Position numbers and translations under genes: made by a program. Positions 30,676 to 41,705 of a stretch of DNA of 64,000 nt are shown piece after piece; the stretch's first letter is position 1, and each line of letters starts with the position of its first letter. A model generated the notes under the pieces. It saw only the letters and a program-made list of their open reading frames with translations, was not told the DNA's origin and did not search any database. Origin of the DNA: Sphaerulina vaccinii (lineage: Eukaryota > Ascomycota > Dothideomycetes > Mycosphaerellales > Mycosphaerellaceae); assembly GCA_022570795.1 (NCBI GenBank), contig JAKUDP010000009.1, forward strand, positions 186,001 to 250,000, read 5' to 3'.

Positions 30676-33600
30676 TGCGGATATGTGGATGTTGCCCACG
30701 TTGCTGCGGTGCTCGTGCTTGCTCTGAGATGTTAGTGTGATGGGGATGGGGCTACTTACTCTCCTCTGGTGCAGTGGTCGTTGAGGTATGTTGGAGAAGA
30801 CGAAGCGCTCACCTTGAACGAAGTTTGAGCAGCAAAACGGGTGGCACTAAGGGATGATCCCGCCGCTCATCACAAGGCGTCAAACCCGCCACAATAGCAT
30901 GCCATTGAAAGCACTCGCCTAGAGGCACGTGGCCTACGCTCTACTATGCGGCACAGTCCTCATAAGCCTTGACTAGGCGACCTCAAGAGCTTGAATACTT
31001 CTTTGATACAGAGCCGGGCCTATACCATGACGAGAGCAAGAGGCTCGCTGGAAGGTGTGCCGTTAATACGAGCTGCGTTCCTTTGCACTGGAGTGATCAT
31101 GCGGGCTGATGATAGCAGCCATCAGCCATCGAGGCAGTACGGGTTCATAGCATAATGCTGTATCTGGTACACAACAGCGACCTCCATACCTCGGCGAATG
31201 ACCAGAAGGCATAAGAGTATAGTTGAGCTTAACCAGAAGCGGTAGCGCAAGGAGTAAAGACGATCCTCATTTTTGCTCCGCCGTCAAACGACCTGTGAAA
31301 TTCGTCATGCGAGGATTTGCATCTTTAGGCCGTCACAGTCCAAATCGTGAAAGCGCCATAATCAGAGAGCATCCAGGAATTGATCCCGACAGCAACACCG
31401 TTGAACCTGACCAATCGAGCAGAACTAGCAATGACCAGGGATAGTACGCGCATGTGAAAGAGCAGCAGCACCATGATCGCCACAACATGCGGGCGCTCCG
31501 CATGCAATGTGGAGACAACAGCGGCGCTGCTCAGATATGCGATAGGCGTGACTGATCATACCAAATGGAAGTAATATCGTCTTAGACAAGGCAGTCAACT
31601 GTCCAGGACGCTCCTCGCACGACTGCACGCATCGCGAAGAGGGATTCTAGGGCGCATCCAAGCTCGCAGTTTTCGGATGCGGACATCGCGACTGGGTCTC
31701 AAACCTATCAGAAAGGACCAGAAACGAGCTTATTAGCAAAGGTGCCATCTTCGCAAAGAGACCATCATCGGAAAATGTGAACTCAATCAGAGAAGCCTCG
31801 ATGTTGCCGCTCCCCAGTCCAACCGCCAACCAAGCCCTCGAGATCGCGGACAGACCACGTGTGCCAGGGAAGGTAGCGATTCAGAGAAGGCATGGATGTC
31901 GATGCCACATAGAAAGAGCAGGAGCAGCGACTGAGCAAACACATGGGCTGGCTGGGAAGTGGGCATTTTCGCGCGTCGAAGAGAGGGCGCAACCAGCCGC
32001 AGCAACAGAGATCATGCCCATCGAAGGCGACCTAAATGCAGACCTGCGCCACAAGAACGTTTTCCGCAAAGAGGAGAGGTCGCGGATAATGATCTCGACA
32101 CACGAAAGGACACAGCTCTCACCAAAAGGAATGCAAAGCTCATCCAGCCTACAAAGAGAAGATTCCAGAGACCGCTTTCAATGATGGTTTGCGTAAGTTC
32201 TTGTGTCGAGAACACCATCTTCGGTTGAGATGAGTCGCAATGGCAAGATATCCTACTGCGAAGCGGGCGAGCAGTGGACCAAAAGACCAAGGTTTGCGGT
32301 AGCTCTGCACCATAGCAGGTCTCGTCGTGATAACTGCTAGCCCATATGAGCTCTGAGCATTTATAAATCTGAGCTCCTCTTCTCGGCCGGCATGCAGAGC
32401 AAACAGCGCAATGAGACGATGCCCTTAAAGATGTCCGCTTCTGGTCAGGTAGCATCTATCCCCAGCACTGGTAGTATTAACTGAACCTGGTCGCAATGGT
32501 AGCAGCTACAGGCTTTGGAAGAGCTCGTTCTCGGTCGCAAAACATTGCTCGATGGAATCGCCTCCACGAAGCATTGCTGAGTAGCCGTCCTAGAGTTAAG
32601 CCAGGTCGCTACCACACATTTTGCTTGCCGAAGAGCTGACGAGCGTAGTTCTTGTCTGTCAAGAAGTCAAGAAGCCCCTCGAAACCACAAGTCACGACCT
32701 GTAGGAAGTGGTTCATATCCCATAACCCGCATGGCCTGATTGCGCTGCTGACATGGTTCGCCAGGACATCAAACAGAGCGAAGTTTCCTCCCCAGCGATG
32801 GAATCTTTCCAGTACAGCGAATACTGCAACTCCAGTGAAGCTCGATCTGGAGGCTGTGGAGCGTGTTGAAGAGCAAACACATCATTGCTGGTAATTTGAG
32901 CATGGTACAGCTTGGTGAGAATGCCGTGAGAGCATGCACGGTAGCATGCTGTATGTCTGGCCCAAGGAGATTTTGCTAGCAGCCAGCAAGATCAGCATCA
33001 CTACATTAGTCCTGACCAAGCACTCATTGGACCTGCTATGACCGGGATATTTGCGAATTCTCATTGAGCGATGCAGCGTGGCAGCCTGACAGTTGTGCAT
33101 ATTGAGCACTTGCTCACTTAGGCGAGTGGCTGTGACCTCATACAGCTGCCAGCTGAGCCCTTCGAACCCCAGTACAGCACAGCCATATGGAGATGCCACA
33201 TTCCTCAGCCAGATATCGAGCCGCTAAGTTCGGCTCGTTTCTTTTATGCAGCTCGAAACCGCGCATAACGAAAAGGATAAGTCGGAACTCGTGTCTCTTT
33301 TCGTTTGCAGCTCCTGAACTTCCCTTGATCCAAGGAAGCATCGGTATTGACCATTTTACTAATTTGGGGCAGCTGAAACTGCTCTGCTCGTGGTTCAGTA
33401 CGCGGCGTACAGGTCCGTGCGGTAGCAAATTGGCCTATTGCACGATGCTCTCCTTGGGCATGTCGGTCGTGTGCGTTGCAGATGGCCAGCTCAGGGACAC
33501 TTGAGCTTGGTCTTGCTTGTCATGACACCTGTGCTTCGATAGAGGCCTGCAGTCTTGCGTAGTCCAAGGTACGCGCCGGCAGCAACGCGCTTTGCTGATG

Positions 33601-35177
33601 CGCCTCTTGCTGCTGTGCTCTGCGAAGGCGGATCTTGCAGCCTTGATGCCGCAGGCTATACTTTCGGCAGCCAGACTCTGCGATATTGCGGCAGCACGAA
33701 ACACTGCACACATGTCCTCGAGCTCTGTAGGCGGGAAGCTGGCCTCGTACCGACTGTCCTAATCCTTCACGGTGGACAGCTACACTTTAGGATCCTGACC
33801 TAGGTCTAACACAAGCTGTGATGCCGAGTTCATAGGCACCTTGTGGACCTCGAAAGCTCAGTATGCATGCAGCATCTCATGCTGTTTGTGCCCGTAGCGA
33901 CAATACTTATGACAGACCTCTGAAGCTTGCAGCGGCCGAGTGTATCATGATGGACCTCCGCGCGATGTTCGACTGTGTCAGCGCTATCCGCCTAAGCGAA
34001 CACCATGATCTATGCCGGAGCTGTCAATGACCTGGTCGTTGGTATGTCGTGGCGGGCGATGGCGCAAGCAACGCATATGTTGCTGGTCATCGGATTGATC
34101 GCCACGGCACCAAAGCGCAGCGTCGCTGTCCAGACTGAGAGGCCTGTTCGAGGCCTTCTTGCTTTGGTGGAAATCTTGAGCAAAGCCAAATCAATCAACA
34201 AGGCCTCGAACAGGCCTGTCGATCAGATCCTGGCAGCTGTGAAGAAGCGGCCGCCCTGGTCAGGGTAGTGCAGGTGACAAGAGGCAAAGCTCCTCAAAGG
34301 ACTCGGTACTCGTTCTAGTCGAATTCGAGGTCGTTCATGGCGGAGCCTCGAGTAGCCGCACTTGACGAAGAGTGGAGGCAGCTGGGTATTCGTTCGGCGT
34401 GTGGTATTGGCGACATGCGGTGCTCATGGTGCGCTGCACAGGGCTCGAGATCTTGATGGCGCAGCCGGTATCGTCGACGCAATCAATGGCCGACTGGCGC
34501 GATGGCAATTTTGGCGACAGTTCGTATTGATGCGAAAGAATGAAAGGCGGCGACCGCTATCGGGGGCCAGTTCGCGACCAGGACTGCAAGATGCGCTGGT
34601 CCATCTGTCGGTGGTGCTGTGTGAGCTCTGCAAGATCATGCTATATTACCACCAGCGCAAAGGCCCTCACGCTCATTCTGTGGTGCTATAGCTGTACGCG
34701 TGTTCTCCTCGGAGGAGGATGTCATCAAAGGTTCCGAGTTTGCGACAAGCGGAAGGAACGGTTGGCAGTTGACCTCGCCAAGCTTTAGAGAACAGTCGCT
34801 GCTCTCGGACGACTTCGACAGACGAACTCATACGACGCGCATTCCAGCGGTCCGTGCTACCTTCGGAGACAACTGCAGACATCGAGTACTAGTATGGCAC
34901 ATCGTCAAAGGTCTGTGGTCAGAGATATGTTGTTTTTCGGATGCTCGCGGTTGTAGAACTTGCAGTAAGGATCCCTGCACGAAATTGGTCTTGACGCCAA
35001 TGCCACCGTGGCTGACGATAGCGTCGAACCTTCCTCATCCTCTATGTGATCCGTTTTCATACATAGGAACCTCCTGTCGCGTGTCCTCCGCGCTTAGACT
35101 ACCTCGCCTCCCACCAGGATCTTTCGATAAACTGCTCTTGGACCCCGATACGCCAGCGGATCTCTTCACCACCCAGG
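30676..35177. other. 4.5-kb gene-poor region
   Basis: The left edge (30700-30830) has further strong donor and acceptor signals on the minus strand (for example gtaagtagcc with a ctaac branch site), so the doubtful transcript may extend here. From about 30900 to 35170 I see only short frames, without domains, tRNA-like or rRNA sequence, or terminal repeats of a transposon. A long hairpin lies at 34140-34217. The last few hundred bases are the promoter of the transporter at 35178. Confidence 0.45.
34140..34217. repeat. perfect 18-bp inverted repeat (hairpin)
   Basis: aggcctgttcgaggcctt (34140-34157) and its exact reverse complement (34200-34217) enclose a 42-nt loop. The loop itself can pair gctttg (34161-34166) with caaagc (34181-34186), extending the structure. 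Each arm also contains aggcctnnncgaggcct symmetry. No adjoining transposase or target duplication was seen. Confidence 0.85.
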
Positions 35178-36388
35178 ATGGCGGTCAACGAGAAGATCCC
35201 GGTGATGGACATGGAGGACGGGCCGCTTTCACCTCAAGAGCCTTTTCGTGACCTTCGATCAAGCACAGAATCGAGTGCATCGACATCTTCGGCTTCGTCG
35301 ATAACAGCAGTCAAGGAAGCACGAGATATCGAGTCCCAGTCCCCTCAGACGACAGCAGCAGCAGAGCACTATGTCTCAGTCCGTTCAAAACTGGTCTTCC
35401 TGGCAGCGTACTTCTTTCTCAACTTATTCCTTACTCTGTCAAATAAGTCTGTGCTGGGCACGGTAAGCATGCTTACACGCAGCATTGAATGCAGAACATA
35501 CGCTGACAGTAAAACAGGCGAAGTTTCCTTGGCTCCTTACTGCAGTCCACTGTTCAGCGACCTCAATAGGATGTTTTACCATGTTAGGCTTTGGCGCTCT
35601 CAAACTGTCCACGCTCGGTACGCGCGAAAATTTGACTCTGGTCGCCTTCTCGTTTCTGTTCACGATCAACATTGCAATATCGAACGTGTCGCTGGCCATG
35701 GTGTCAGTGCCCTTCCACCAGATCATGCGATCCACGACGCCAGTCATCACGATTCTCATCTACAGATTCGCATACGCCAGGACCTATTCAGGCCAGACCT
35801 ATCTCACCATGATACCACTGATATCTGGTGTGGCGCTGGCAACAGTGGGGGATTACTACGCGACTCTAGCTGGCTTCACAATGACTTTGCTCGGAGTTGT
35901 TCTGGTAAGTGATGTTCCCACTTTGACCTGGTCAAGCGAATGCTAATAACCCGCAGGCATCGGTCAAGACAGTCGCCACGAATAGGCTCATGACGGGATC
36001 GCTCAAGCTATCTGCTCTCGAGGTCTTACTACGAATGTCACCCTTGGCAGCCATTCAATGCGTGTTCTACGGCTATCTTACTGGCGAAGCAGACCAGTTT
36101 CGAATAGCTCTGGCGCAAGGTCAATTCTCGAGCACGTTTGGCGCTGCGCTGCTCATCAACGCCATGACAGCGTTTTTGTTAAATATAGTTGGATTCCAAG
36201 CGAACAAGATGGCGGGAGCTCTCACGATAACCGTTTGCGGTAATGTGAAGCAGGCGCTTACGATCCTGCTGGGTATCGTGCTGTTTAATGTGCAAGTTGG
36301 GTTGCTAAATGCGGTCGGCATGCTCATCACGTTAGCTGGCGCGGCCTGGTACAGCCAAGTAGAATTGGCATCGCGAGCGAGTCGGTGA
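35178..36388 (+). CDS. drug/metabolite superfamily transporter, TPT/SLC35-type
   Basis: Three exons, 35178-35462, 35518-35904 and 35957-36388 (55- and 52-nt introns), in phase, 367 aa. The first 65 residues are a Ser/Ala-rich cytosolic tail. Ten membrane helices follow, starting FLAAYFFLNLFLTLSNKSVL, the usual first helix of the triose-phosphate-translocator group. Further marks are FSFLFTINIAISNVSLAMVSVPFHQIMRSTTP (helices 3-4 with the conserved VPFHQ), ASVKTVATNRLMTGSLKLS (the K-T signature) and CGNVKQALTILLGIVLF. Fungal relatives are Golgi or ER antiporters of nucleotide sugars or related metabolites; substrate unknown. The first donor lies within a 14-bp palindrome. Confidence 0.9.
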
Positions 36389-37417
36389 CCCACGGAAGCT
36401 GACGAGCTCTTGCATAGAATCCCAATACATCCAGTTTTCAGCACGCATGCCGCGACGTCATATTCCCACGTCTTGTCAGTTCTCGTTGCAAGTCAAGTTG
36501 AGTCTGTTAAGACTTGCAGACATACTTCGAGGGAAGCCCTACTGTCCGACTTGCTTGATTGGCTCCTTTCCTGACATAGCACAGCGACAGCCAAGACTGG
36601 GCGGAAGAGGTGCAGCACTGCGTGGCGTCTGCATGTCACTCGATTGGACTCTCGAGGCGTGAGCATGCGATAGGGAGCTGTAGTTCCATGCTATCGAGCG
36701 GTTTTCAGTCAAAATTGGAGGAACTCTCGACTCGGCAACCTCGAGCTTGACACTCGGACGTAGCTCATGCAAACTTCTCTGTATAGCAGCCCATTTGGTC
36801 TAGCAACTCACCTCTAGAAGCAAGCTCTGACCAAAGAGCCCATCAACTGATAGCAAGGTGACCGCCCTGTGGGAGGTCGATCTTCTTTCTGTTGGTGTCT
36901 CTGTTAGGTGTGAGCGAGGATGAATGTATACATCCCGCGGACCGGGTCTAAACCGCTTAACAATGTCAGGCATCCTATTCACTTGTTAACAATGTTAGGC
37001 ACTCAATTCACCGTCTGTCGAGGTCAGGCAGGCTTTCATCAGCTGGTTATGAACATCTTGACGTGTACAGCCTCTTCGCACCTCCGAGTTGGACTGGCCT
37101 GGCTGGCTTCTCTCTGAACTCAGGCTTGTGGCCAATTGGACTGGCCTGGCTGGCTTCTCTCTGAATTCAGGTTTGTGGCCAATTGTAGTTCTAGGAAACA
37201 CGGGTTGCATGGAATGTAGTGCCCACGGGAAACTAGCATCCAATTCCGACGTGCGAAGACGCTGTACGGTGAAAGTGAGAGATGTTGCGGGACTGAAAGT
37301 TGCCTGAGGACACACATGTCTAACCAATTCCGGCCAAGCGGCTTTTTCGCTTCCAGTTTGCTCAGAAATGCTTGATGAACTTTTGCGAACAAATCTGTAA
37401 ACCTATCGTTCAACAAC
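36389..37417. other. intergenic with two local direct repeats
   Basis: About 1 kb between the transporter stop and the SPB4 start. It contains an imperfect 26-bp direct repeat (36957-37011, period 29) and a 47-bp tandem duplication (37089-37182). No gene was recognised. The last 200 bp are the SPB4 promoter and leader. Confidence 0.55.
37089..37182. repeat. 47-bp tandem duplication upstream of SPB4
   Basis: Two head-to-tail copies, 37089-37135 and 37136-37182, start ttggactggcctggctggct. They differ at two positions, both C in copy 1 and T in copy 2. A third partial start (ttg) follows. Confidence 0.88.
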
Positions 37418-39340
37418 ATGGCTCAGGAAGGCGTAGCGGAGAAGAAGCAGCCAAAATCATTCGAGGCGCTAACGCCTGAGCTGTCGCAATGGATCCTAGA
37501 CTTCACCACCGGAATGGGCTTTGCGCGGACGACTCCAGTACAGGCTATGGCAATACCGCTTCTTATGGGAAATAAAGATCTTGTCGTTGAGGCGGTCACG
37601 GGAAGTGGAAAGACGCTCAGCTTTCTGATACCTCTGGTCGAGCGCATATTGAGAGCGGAAGAACCCAATAAGAAAGGCTACGTTCGATCCATCGTTGTTG
37701 CACCCACGAAGGAACTCGCAAGTCAAATACATGATGTTCTCATCGGCCTCCTCGAGTTTCACAAGCCTTCTGCAGCCTTCTTGAAACACGCGGCAAAACC
37801 TGAACCTGACAGTGAAGACGAGGAAATGGAAGATATTGAGGTCGACGAAGTTCCGCCTGGACCTTATGCTGTACCACAGCTTCTTGTTGGTGGTATGAAT
37901 AAGGTAGCGGAAGATCTCGCGACATTCTCTCAGCTGGGTCCAAATATTCTTATCGGCACGCCGAAGCGATTGGTGGAGGTTTTGCACTCGTCAAAAGTGG
38001 CCGTGAAGCGACACTGGTTCGACTTGCTGGTCCTTGACGAGGCGGACCGTCTACTCGATCCCAATTTTCAACCTGACTTGCAGCGCATCCTGGATATTGT
38101 GCCGAAGGAAAGACGAACAGGCCTCTTCAGCGCATCGGTCTCGGAGGCGGTTGATGAGCTGGTCCGTGTTGGAATGCGGTATCCATTCAAAATAAGCGCG
38201 GAAGTGCGAAGTAAAAGTGGTGCGCTGGACAAGCGAACACCAGAGAGTTTGAAGCTATACCACTTGGTCACGAAACCGTCCCTCAGACTGTCACACCTCA
38301 AGCAGATACTCAAGCAAAGCTCAGCCGAAAAATCTATCATATACGTTTCAACTCGTGCCGGCGTGGACTACTGGAATCACATCTTACAAGCACTGCTCGG
38401 TATGCCTGTATACCCTCTACATGGCGATCACAAAGCCGCCATCCGGATGAAGAACCTACAACGATTTCGCGATACAACATCTGCGGCAATCCTCCTTACA
38501 ACGGATGTTTTGGCGCGAGGCATTGACATTCCTGACATAGATTTGGTGATTCAACTGGATCCGCCGAAACAGCCAAAGGATTTCATACATCGATGTGGAC
38601 GTTCAGGCAGAGCAGGTAAGCGAGGCATGGCTGTCACATTTCTGAGCGAAGGCGGCGAAGAAGATTACGTGAAGTACTTGAGTCTACAGGGCACACCACT
38701 CGAACCGTATCCTAACGCCGCAAGCTTGACAGCCAGTGATGCTGAAGAAACGACGGCCGCTATTCGCACTGTGCTGCAGCAAAAGCGAGAGCTCCACGAT
38801 CGATCACAGAAAGCATTCGTGAGCTGGGTCCAAGCATACAGCAAGACTTTGCCTACTGATATCTTCAGTGTGCGGAAGCTGGACTGGGCTGAGACAGGCA
38901 GATCGTGGGGTCTTCTTCGCTGGCCAAAGATGCCAGAGCTGAAACGTCATTTCCCAGAGGCCGTTGAGGATAGGAAAACAGGCCTAGACTTGCCTAGCAA
39001 CTTTGAGCTGAATGAAATTGCTTATGCAGACAAAGTGCACGAAGCACAACGTCTGGCAGATAATGCAGCTCGAGCTCGTGGCGAGAAGCCGCAATTATCT
39101 TCTCAATTGAGAGGAAAGCTTGCTGAGCAAAAGCAGAGAAAGGAGAGAGCATGGACGAAGCAGAAAGGTGCAAAGGATGTGAAGGAAGAGCGAAAAGATC
39201 GCAAAGAGGTAAGGAGAAAAGCAGAGAGCCGCTCGAAGATGAGTGACGCCGACAAAGCGAAGGAGAGGGAATTGGAAGACTTGATCAGCAAAGTGAAAGC
39301 ACAGCATGCGAGCGAGGACTTTGAGGGCTTTGCTGATTGA
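37418..39340 (+). CDS. SPB4: DEAD-box helicase for 60S ribosome assembly
   Basis: Single exon, 640 aa, the normal length for Spb4/DDX55. Motifs: FARTTPVQAMAIPLLMGNKD (Q), AVTGSGKT (Walker A), APTKELASQI, VLDEADRLLD (DEAD), SASVSEAVDEL (SAS instead of SAT), HGDHKAAIRM, RGIDIPDIDLVIQLDPP (V) and HRCGRSGRAGKRG (VI). An acidic insert (EPDSEDEEMEDIEVDEVPPG) between the Walker A and DEAD regions is typical of the fungal protein. The C-terminal part (AFVSWVQAYSK, GLLRWPKMPELK) matches the Spb4-specific extension, followed by a Lys/Arg/Glu-rich coil. Spb4 remodels pre-60S particles around 27S rRNA in the nucleolus. No sign of damage. Confidence 0.95.
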   Translation: MAQEGVAEKKQPKSFEALTPELSQWILDFTTGMGFARTTPVQAMAIPLLMGNKDLVVEAVTGSGKTLSFLIPLVERILRAEEPNKKGYVRSIVVAPTKELASQIHDVLIGLLEFHKPSAAFLKHAAKPEPDSEDEEMEDIEVDEVPPGPYAVPQLLVGGMNKVAEDLATFSQLGPNILIGTPKRLVEVLHSSKVAVKRHWFDLLVLDEADRLLDPNFQPDLQRILDIVPKERRTGLFSASVSEAVDELVRVGMRYPFKISAEVRSKSGALDKRTPESLKLYHLVTKPSLRLSHLKQILKQSSAEKSIIYVSTRAGVDYWNHILQALLGMPVYPLHGDHKAAIRMKNLQRFRDTTSAAILLTTDVLARGIDIPDIDLVIQLDPPKQPKDFIHRCGRSGRAGKRGMAVTFLSEGGEEDYVKYLSLQGTPLEPYPNAASLTASDAEETTAAIRTVLQQKRELHDRSQKAFVSWVQAYSKTLPTDIFSVRKLDWAETGRSWGLLRWPKMPELKRHFPEAVEDRKTGLDLPSNFELNEIAYADKVHEAQRLADNAARARGEKPQLSSQLRGKLAEQKQRKERAWTKQKGAKDVKEERKDRKEVRRKAESRSKMSDADKAKERELEDLISKVKAQHASEDFEGFAD

Positions 39341-40186
39341 AGCACTCGTTTTAAGTAATCACGATGCCGTTGTTGACATCCATATCGAATGCTCAGGACA
39401 TTTCTTGTGATCATCACAGCGCGACTTTTCTTTGAAGTCCTGCACGCACAAGCCCTGAACGGTGAACGGGTCATGCCTTTCCAGGTGGCTGGCATTCGCG
39501 AGAACTTCGGTTATGCATTGATTGATGATGCTGGTTACTGGGGTAAAAGAGAGCGATCCAGGTTCATTTTTCTTGCTCACGTGAGGCATTGGCTCTCGTC
39601 CCGCTCTTTTCCCAGGTCGTATGCCATTTTCCTTGCGAGAATGCCTTAACTTATGGTGCCTGAAAGTCGCTGCATGTGAGATGCATGATTCGTTGCTCTG
39701 ATTCGTTTGCGGGTGTCGCAATTCTTGTGGGGCAAGTGCGCTGATCGTCCCTGCCTTTCTCGATGCGTCCTAGTGCAGAATGCAAACAGCTCGTTCCGCT
39801 TCAACTCTTTCTCACTTTCAACCACCAACATTCAGACTCTCACTCGACAACGTCCAAAGTTTCGACAATACTGCAACATCAACTCAATCATTGTTGCGAA
39901 ACACCTTGCGCGACACTATTCAGCCATATTACATCACCTTGCGACATCATTTCTTCTCAACAACGTTCGCGACTTTGTTCACATTGCTCAACCCTACGAC
40001 CGCCTCGCTTCAGCTTCGAACCACAGCTGCATTCGACCTCACTTCAGGCACACACGACCACCTCTCGCAACACCGACAGTCGCCACCATAGGTGTATCTC
40101 AGGCTCTCGTAGAGCTTGTGCACAGGTTACAGTCGCAGGATAAGCAGCAACTGATGTTGATCGATACTGACCACATAGCAACCGAC
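39341..40186. other. intergenic plus long 5' leader
   Basis: About 850 bp. From about 39790 the plus strand is CA/CT-rich (many caac, tcac runs), as in long fungal leaders. The reading frame of the next gene stays open back to 39707 without a convincing start, so either the leader is open by chance or the protein starts earlier. Confidence 0.5.
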
Positions 40187-41191
40187 ATGTCTTCCAACAG
40201 CTTCTTCGGCAACTCTCCAACGGTTGTGCTACCATCCATGCCATCAAATCAATACTTCGTCAACAGTCACTACGCCGAACAGCAGAACAGCAATGCACAC
40301 ATGCTCAATGGCATCTCTCCCACCGGCATGACGCCCAACGGCATCGTGAACGCCAATGCATCTCAATCAAATGTCACAACTCCAGGCTCGATCGCAGGTC
40401 GCAAGCGTTCTCGTGGCGACATCTTTTCTCCAGAGGACGAAGAGGAGCAATTTGAGGATGGCTCGACTGTCACTCCTGGAGTCGACGACTCTATCAAGCC
40501 TCGTGGCAAGCCAGTCTATGGTCCTGGAATGACCATACTCTATCCCGAAGACCCAGGCTACCAGGCATGTGCCGAATCGCAATCAGGAACTTGGAAAGAG
40601 GAGCAAGACGCTCGTCGCCCGTTCGCGTCCGCGCACGCCAAGCGACCCAGTGTGACTTCGCGCAAGTCGCAGCGCATGGACTCCAAAGCCATCGGACCTG
40701 ATGACCTGGCACAACTCGTACTTCCTCCTTCAATCCGCGAAGCTACCACGGAGCCTCTCATTGACGAGGTTACCCGCCGCCTGGGTATCAGCTGGACTCG
40801 CATGGACTCTACCGAAGTACGCCAAATCAATCAGCGATCTTACTCGAAGTGGATCAGCAACCACTACCCTCAGCTCACCGATGTGTCGATCTGGTTCGAG
40901 AACAGTGCTATGGACATTTACCTGGTTTCTTGCCTCAACGCCTACAATGGGCAGCACGAGTACTACATTTTCTCTCAAGATCTCACGGAGGCTCGCTTGG
41001 TCACCACCGACCCCAGTCAACTCATTCCGCGCCTGGAGATGCTGCCGGCGCTCCATCTTGCGGCTCCTGGAGGCTGCCTGAGAGCTGAGACGGATGCAAT
41101 TACTGCTGCACAGAACGAGGTCACTGCAGCCATGGTGGAAAGCCACAGCCAACCGGCCGGATGTGCTGCCCATGCAATGGAGCTGGACTGA
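40187..41191 (+). CDS. conserved-looking nuclear-type protein, unknown function
   Basis: Single exon from ATG 40187, 334 aa; an in-frame ATG at 40154 is an alternative. I chose 40187 because the sequence upstream looks like a leader. Residues 1-80 are Asn/Ser/Thr-rich, followed by GRKRSRGDIFSPEDEEEQFE, a basic-acidic patch that could act as a nuclear signal. The middle (residues 180-290) appears folded: IREATTEPLIDEVTRRLGIS, SKWISNHYPQLTDVSIWFEN and MDIYLVSCLNAYNGQHEYYI. I do not recognise a family. A regulatory or nuclear role is only a guess. Confidence 0.7.
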   Translation: MSSNSFFGNSPTVVLPSMPSNQYFVNSHYAEQQNSNAHMLNGISPTGMTPNGIVNANASQSNVTTPGSIAGRKRSRGDIFSPEDEEEQFEDGSTVTPGVDDSIKPRGKPVYGPGMTILYPEDPGYQACAESQSGTWKEEQDARRPFASAHAKRPSVTSRKSQRMDSKAIGPDDLAQLVLPPSIREATTEPLIDEVTRRLGISWTRMDSTEVRQINQRSYSKWISNHYPQLTDVSIWFENSAMDIYLVSCLNAYNGQHEYYIFSQDLTEARLVTTDPSQLIPRLEMLPALHLAAPGGCLRAETDAITAAQNEVTAAMVESHSQPAGCAAHAMELD

Positions 41192-41705
41192 TTGCACCCA
41201 ATGAGGTCCTGATGCTTTGCTTTTCGAATACTGTCCCATTGCCCTGGGCCTAAACCACATCGAAAGAAGGCGTTGCTAGACAAAAGCGGCGGCTGGATTC
41301 CACGAGAAAACGACTCGCGCTCGAGCGCTGGAGTTGATGACATACTGCTATGATTTGCGTTGCGCCCGACCGTGTATCGCTGCGGGATTGAGCCGGGTTG
41401 GATGTGTTGTATTATCGCTGCTGCTAGATGTATTATATCATGAAATGAAAGATGAACCTCACGCCCATCTCATCTCTTACTTGTAGTTCCTCCGTCTGGT
41501 GTGCATCGTGTGTCGTGTTGTGAACAGTAGATGAAGTCTCTGGCTGATGGATGATGGCGCCGTCGAAATGCTGTTCTTTGTTGGCCAATTGGCCAAAGCT
41601 CAAGACCTCCAACTTTCAGCCTTCAGCCTTCAGCCTTACAGAGGAACATCGAACAGTGCTGCCACCTTCATCCAACATCGCATACTCCCCTCAGCACCCG
41701 CAAAC
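41192..41705. promoter_or_regulatory. VMA6 promoter region with palindrome and 7-bp repeats
   Basis: About 510 bp. Within 125 bp of the VMA6 start lie a perfect 16-bp palindrome, ttggccaattggccaa (41581-41596), with two overlapping CCAAT-like cores on opposite strands, and three exact copies of ttcagcc (41615-41635). The palindrome is placed where a CCAAT-box or TGGCCA-type site could act. Function is inferred. Confidence 0.5.

Noticed and set aside
30900..35170. RIP-degraded transposon
   Set aside because: Base composition is not AT-rich and no transposase, reverse transcriptase or terminal repeats were recognised; only one hairpin was found.
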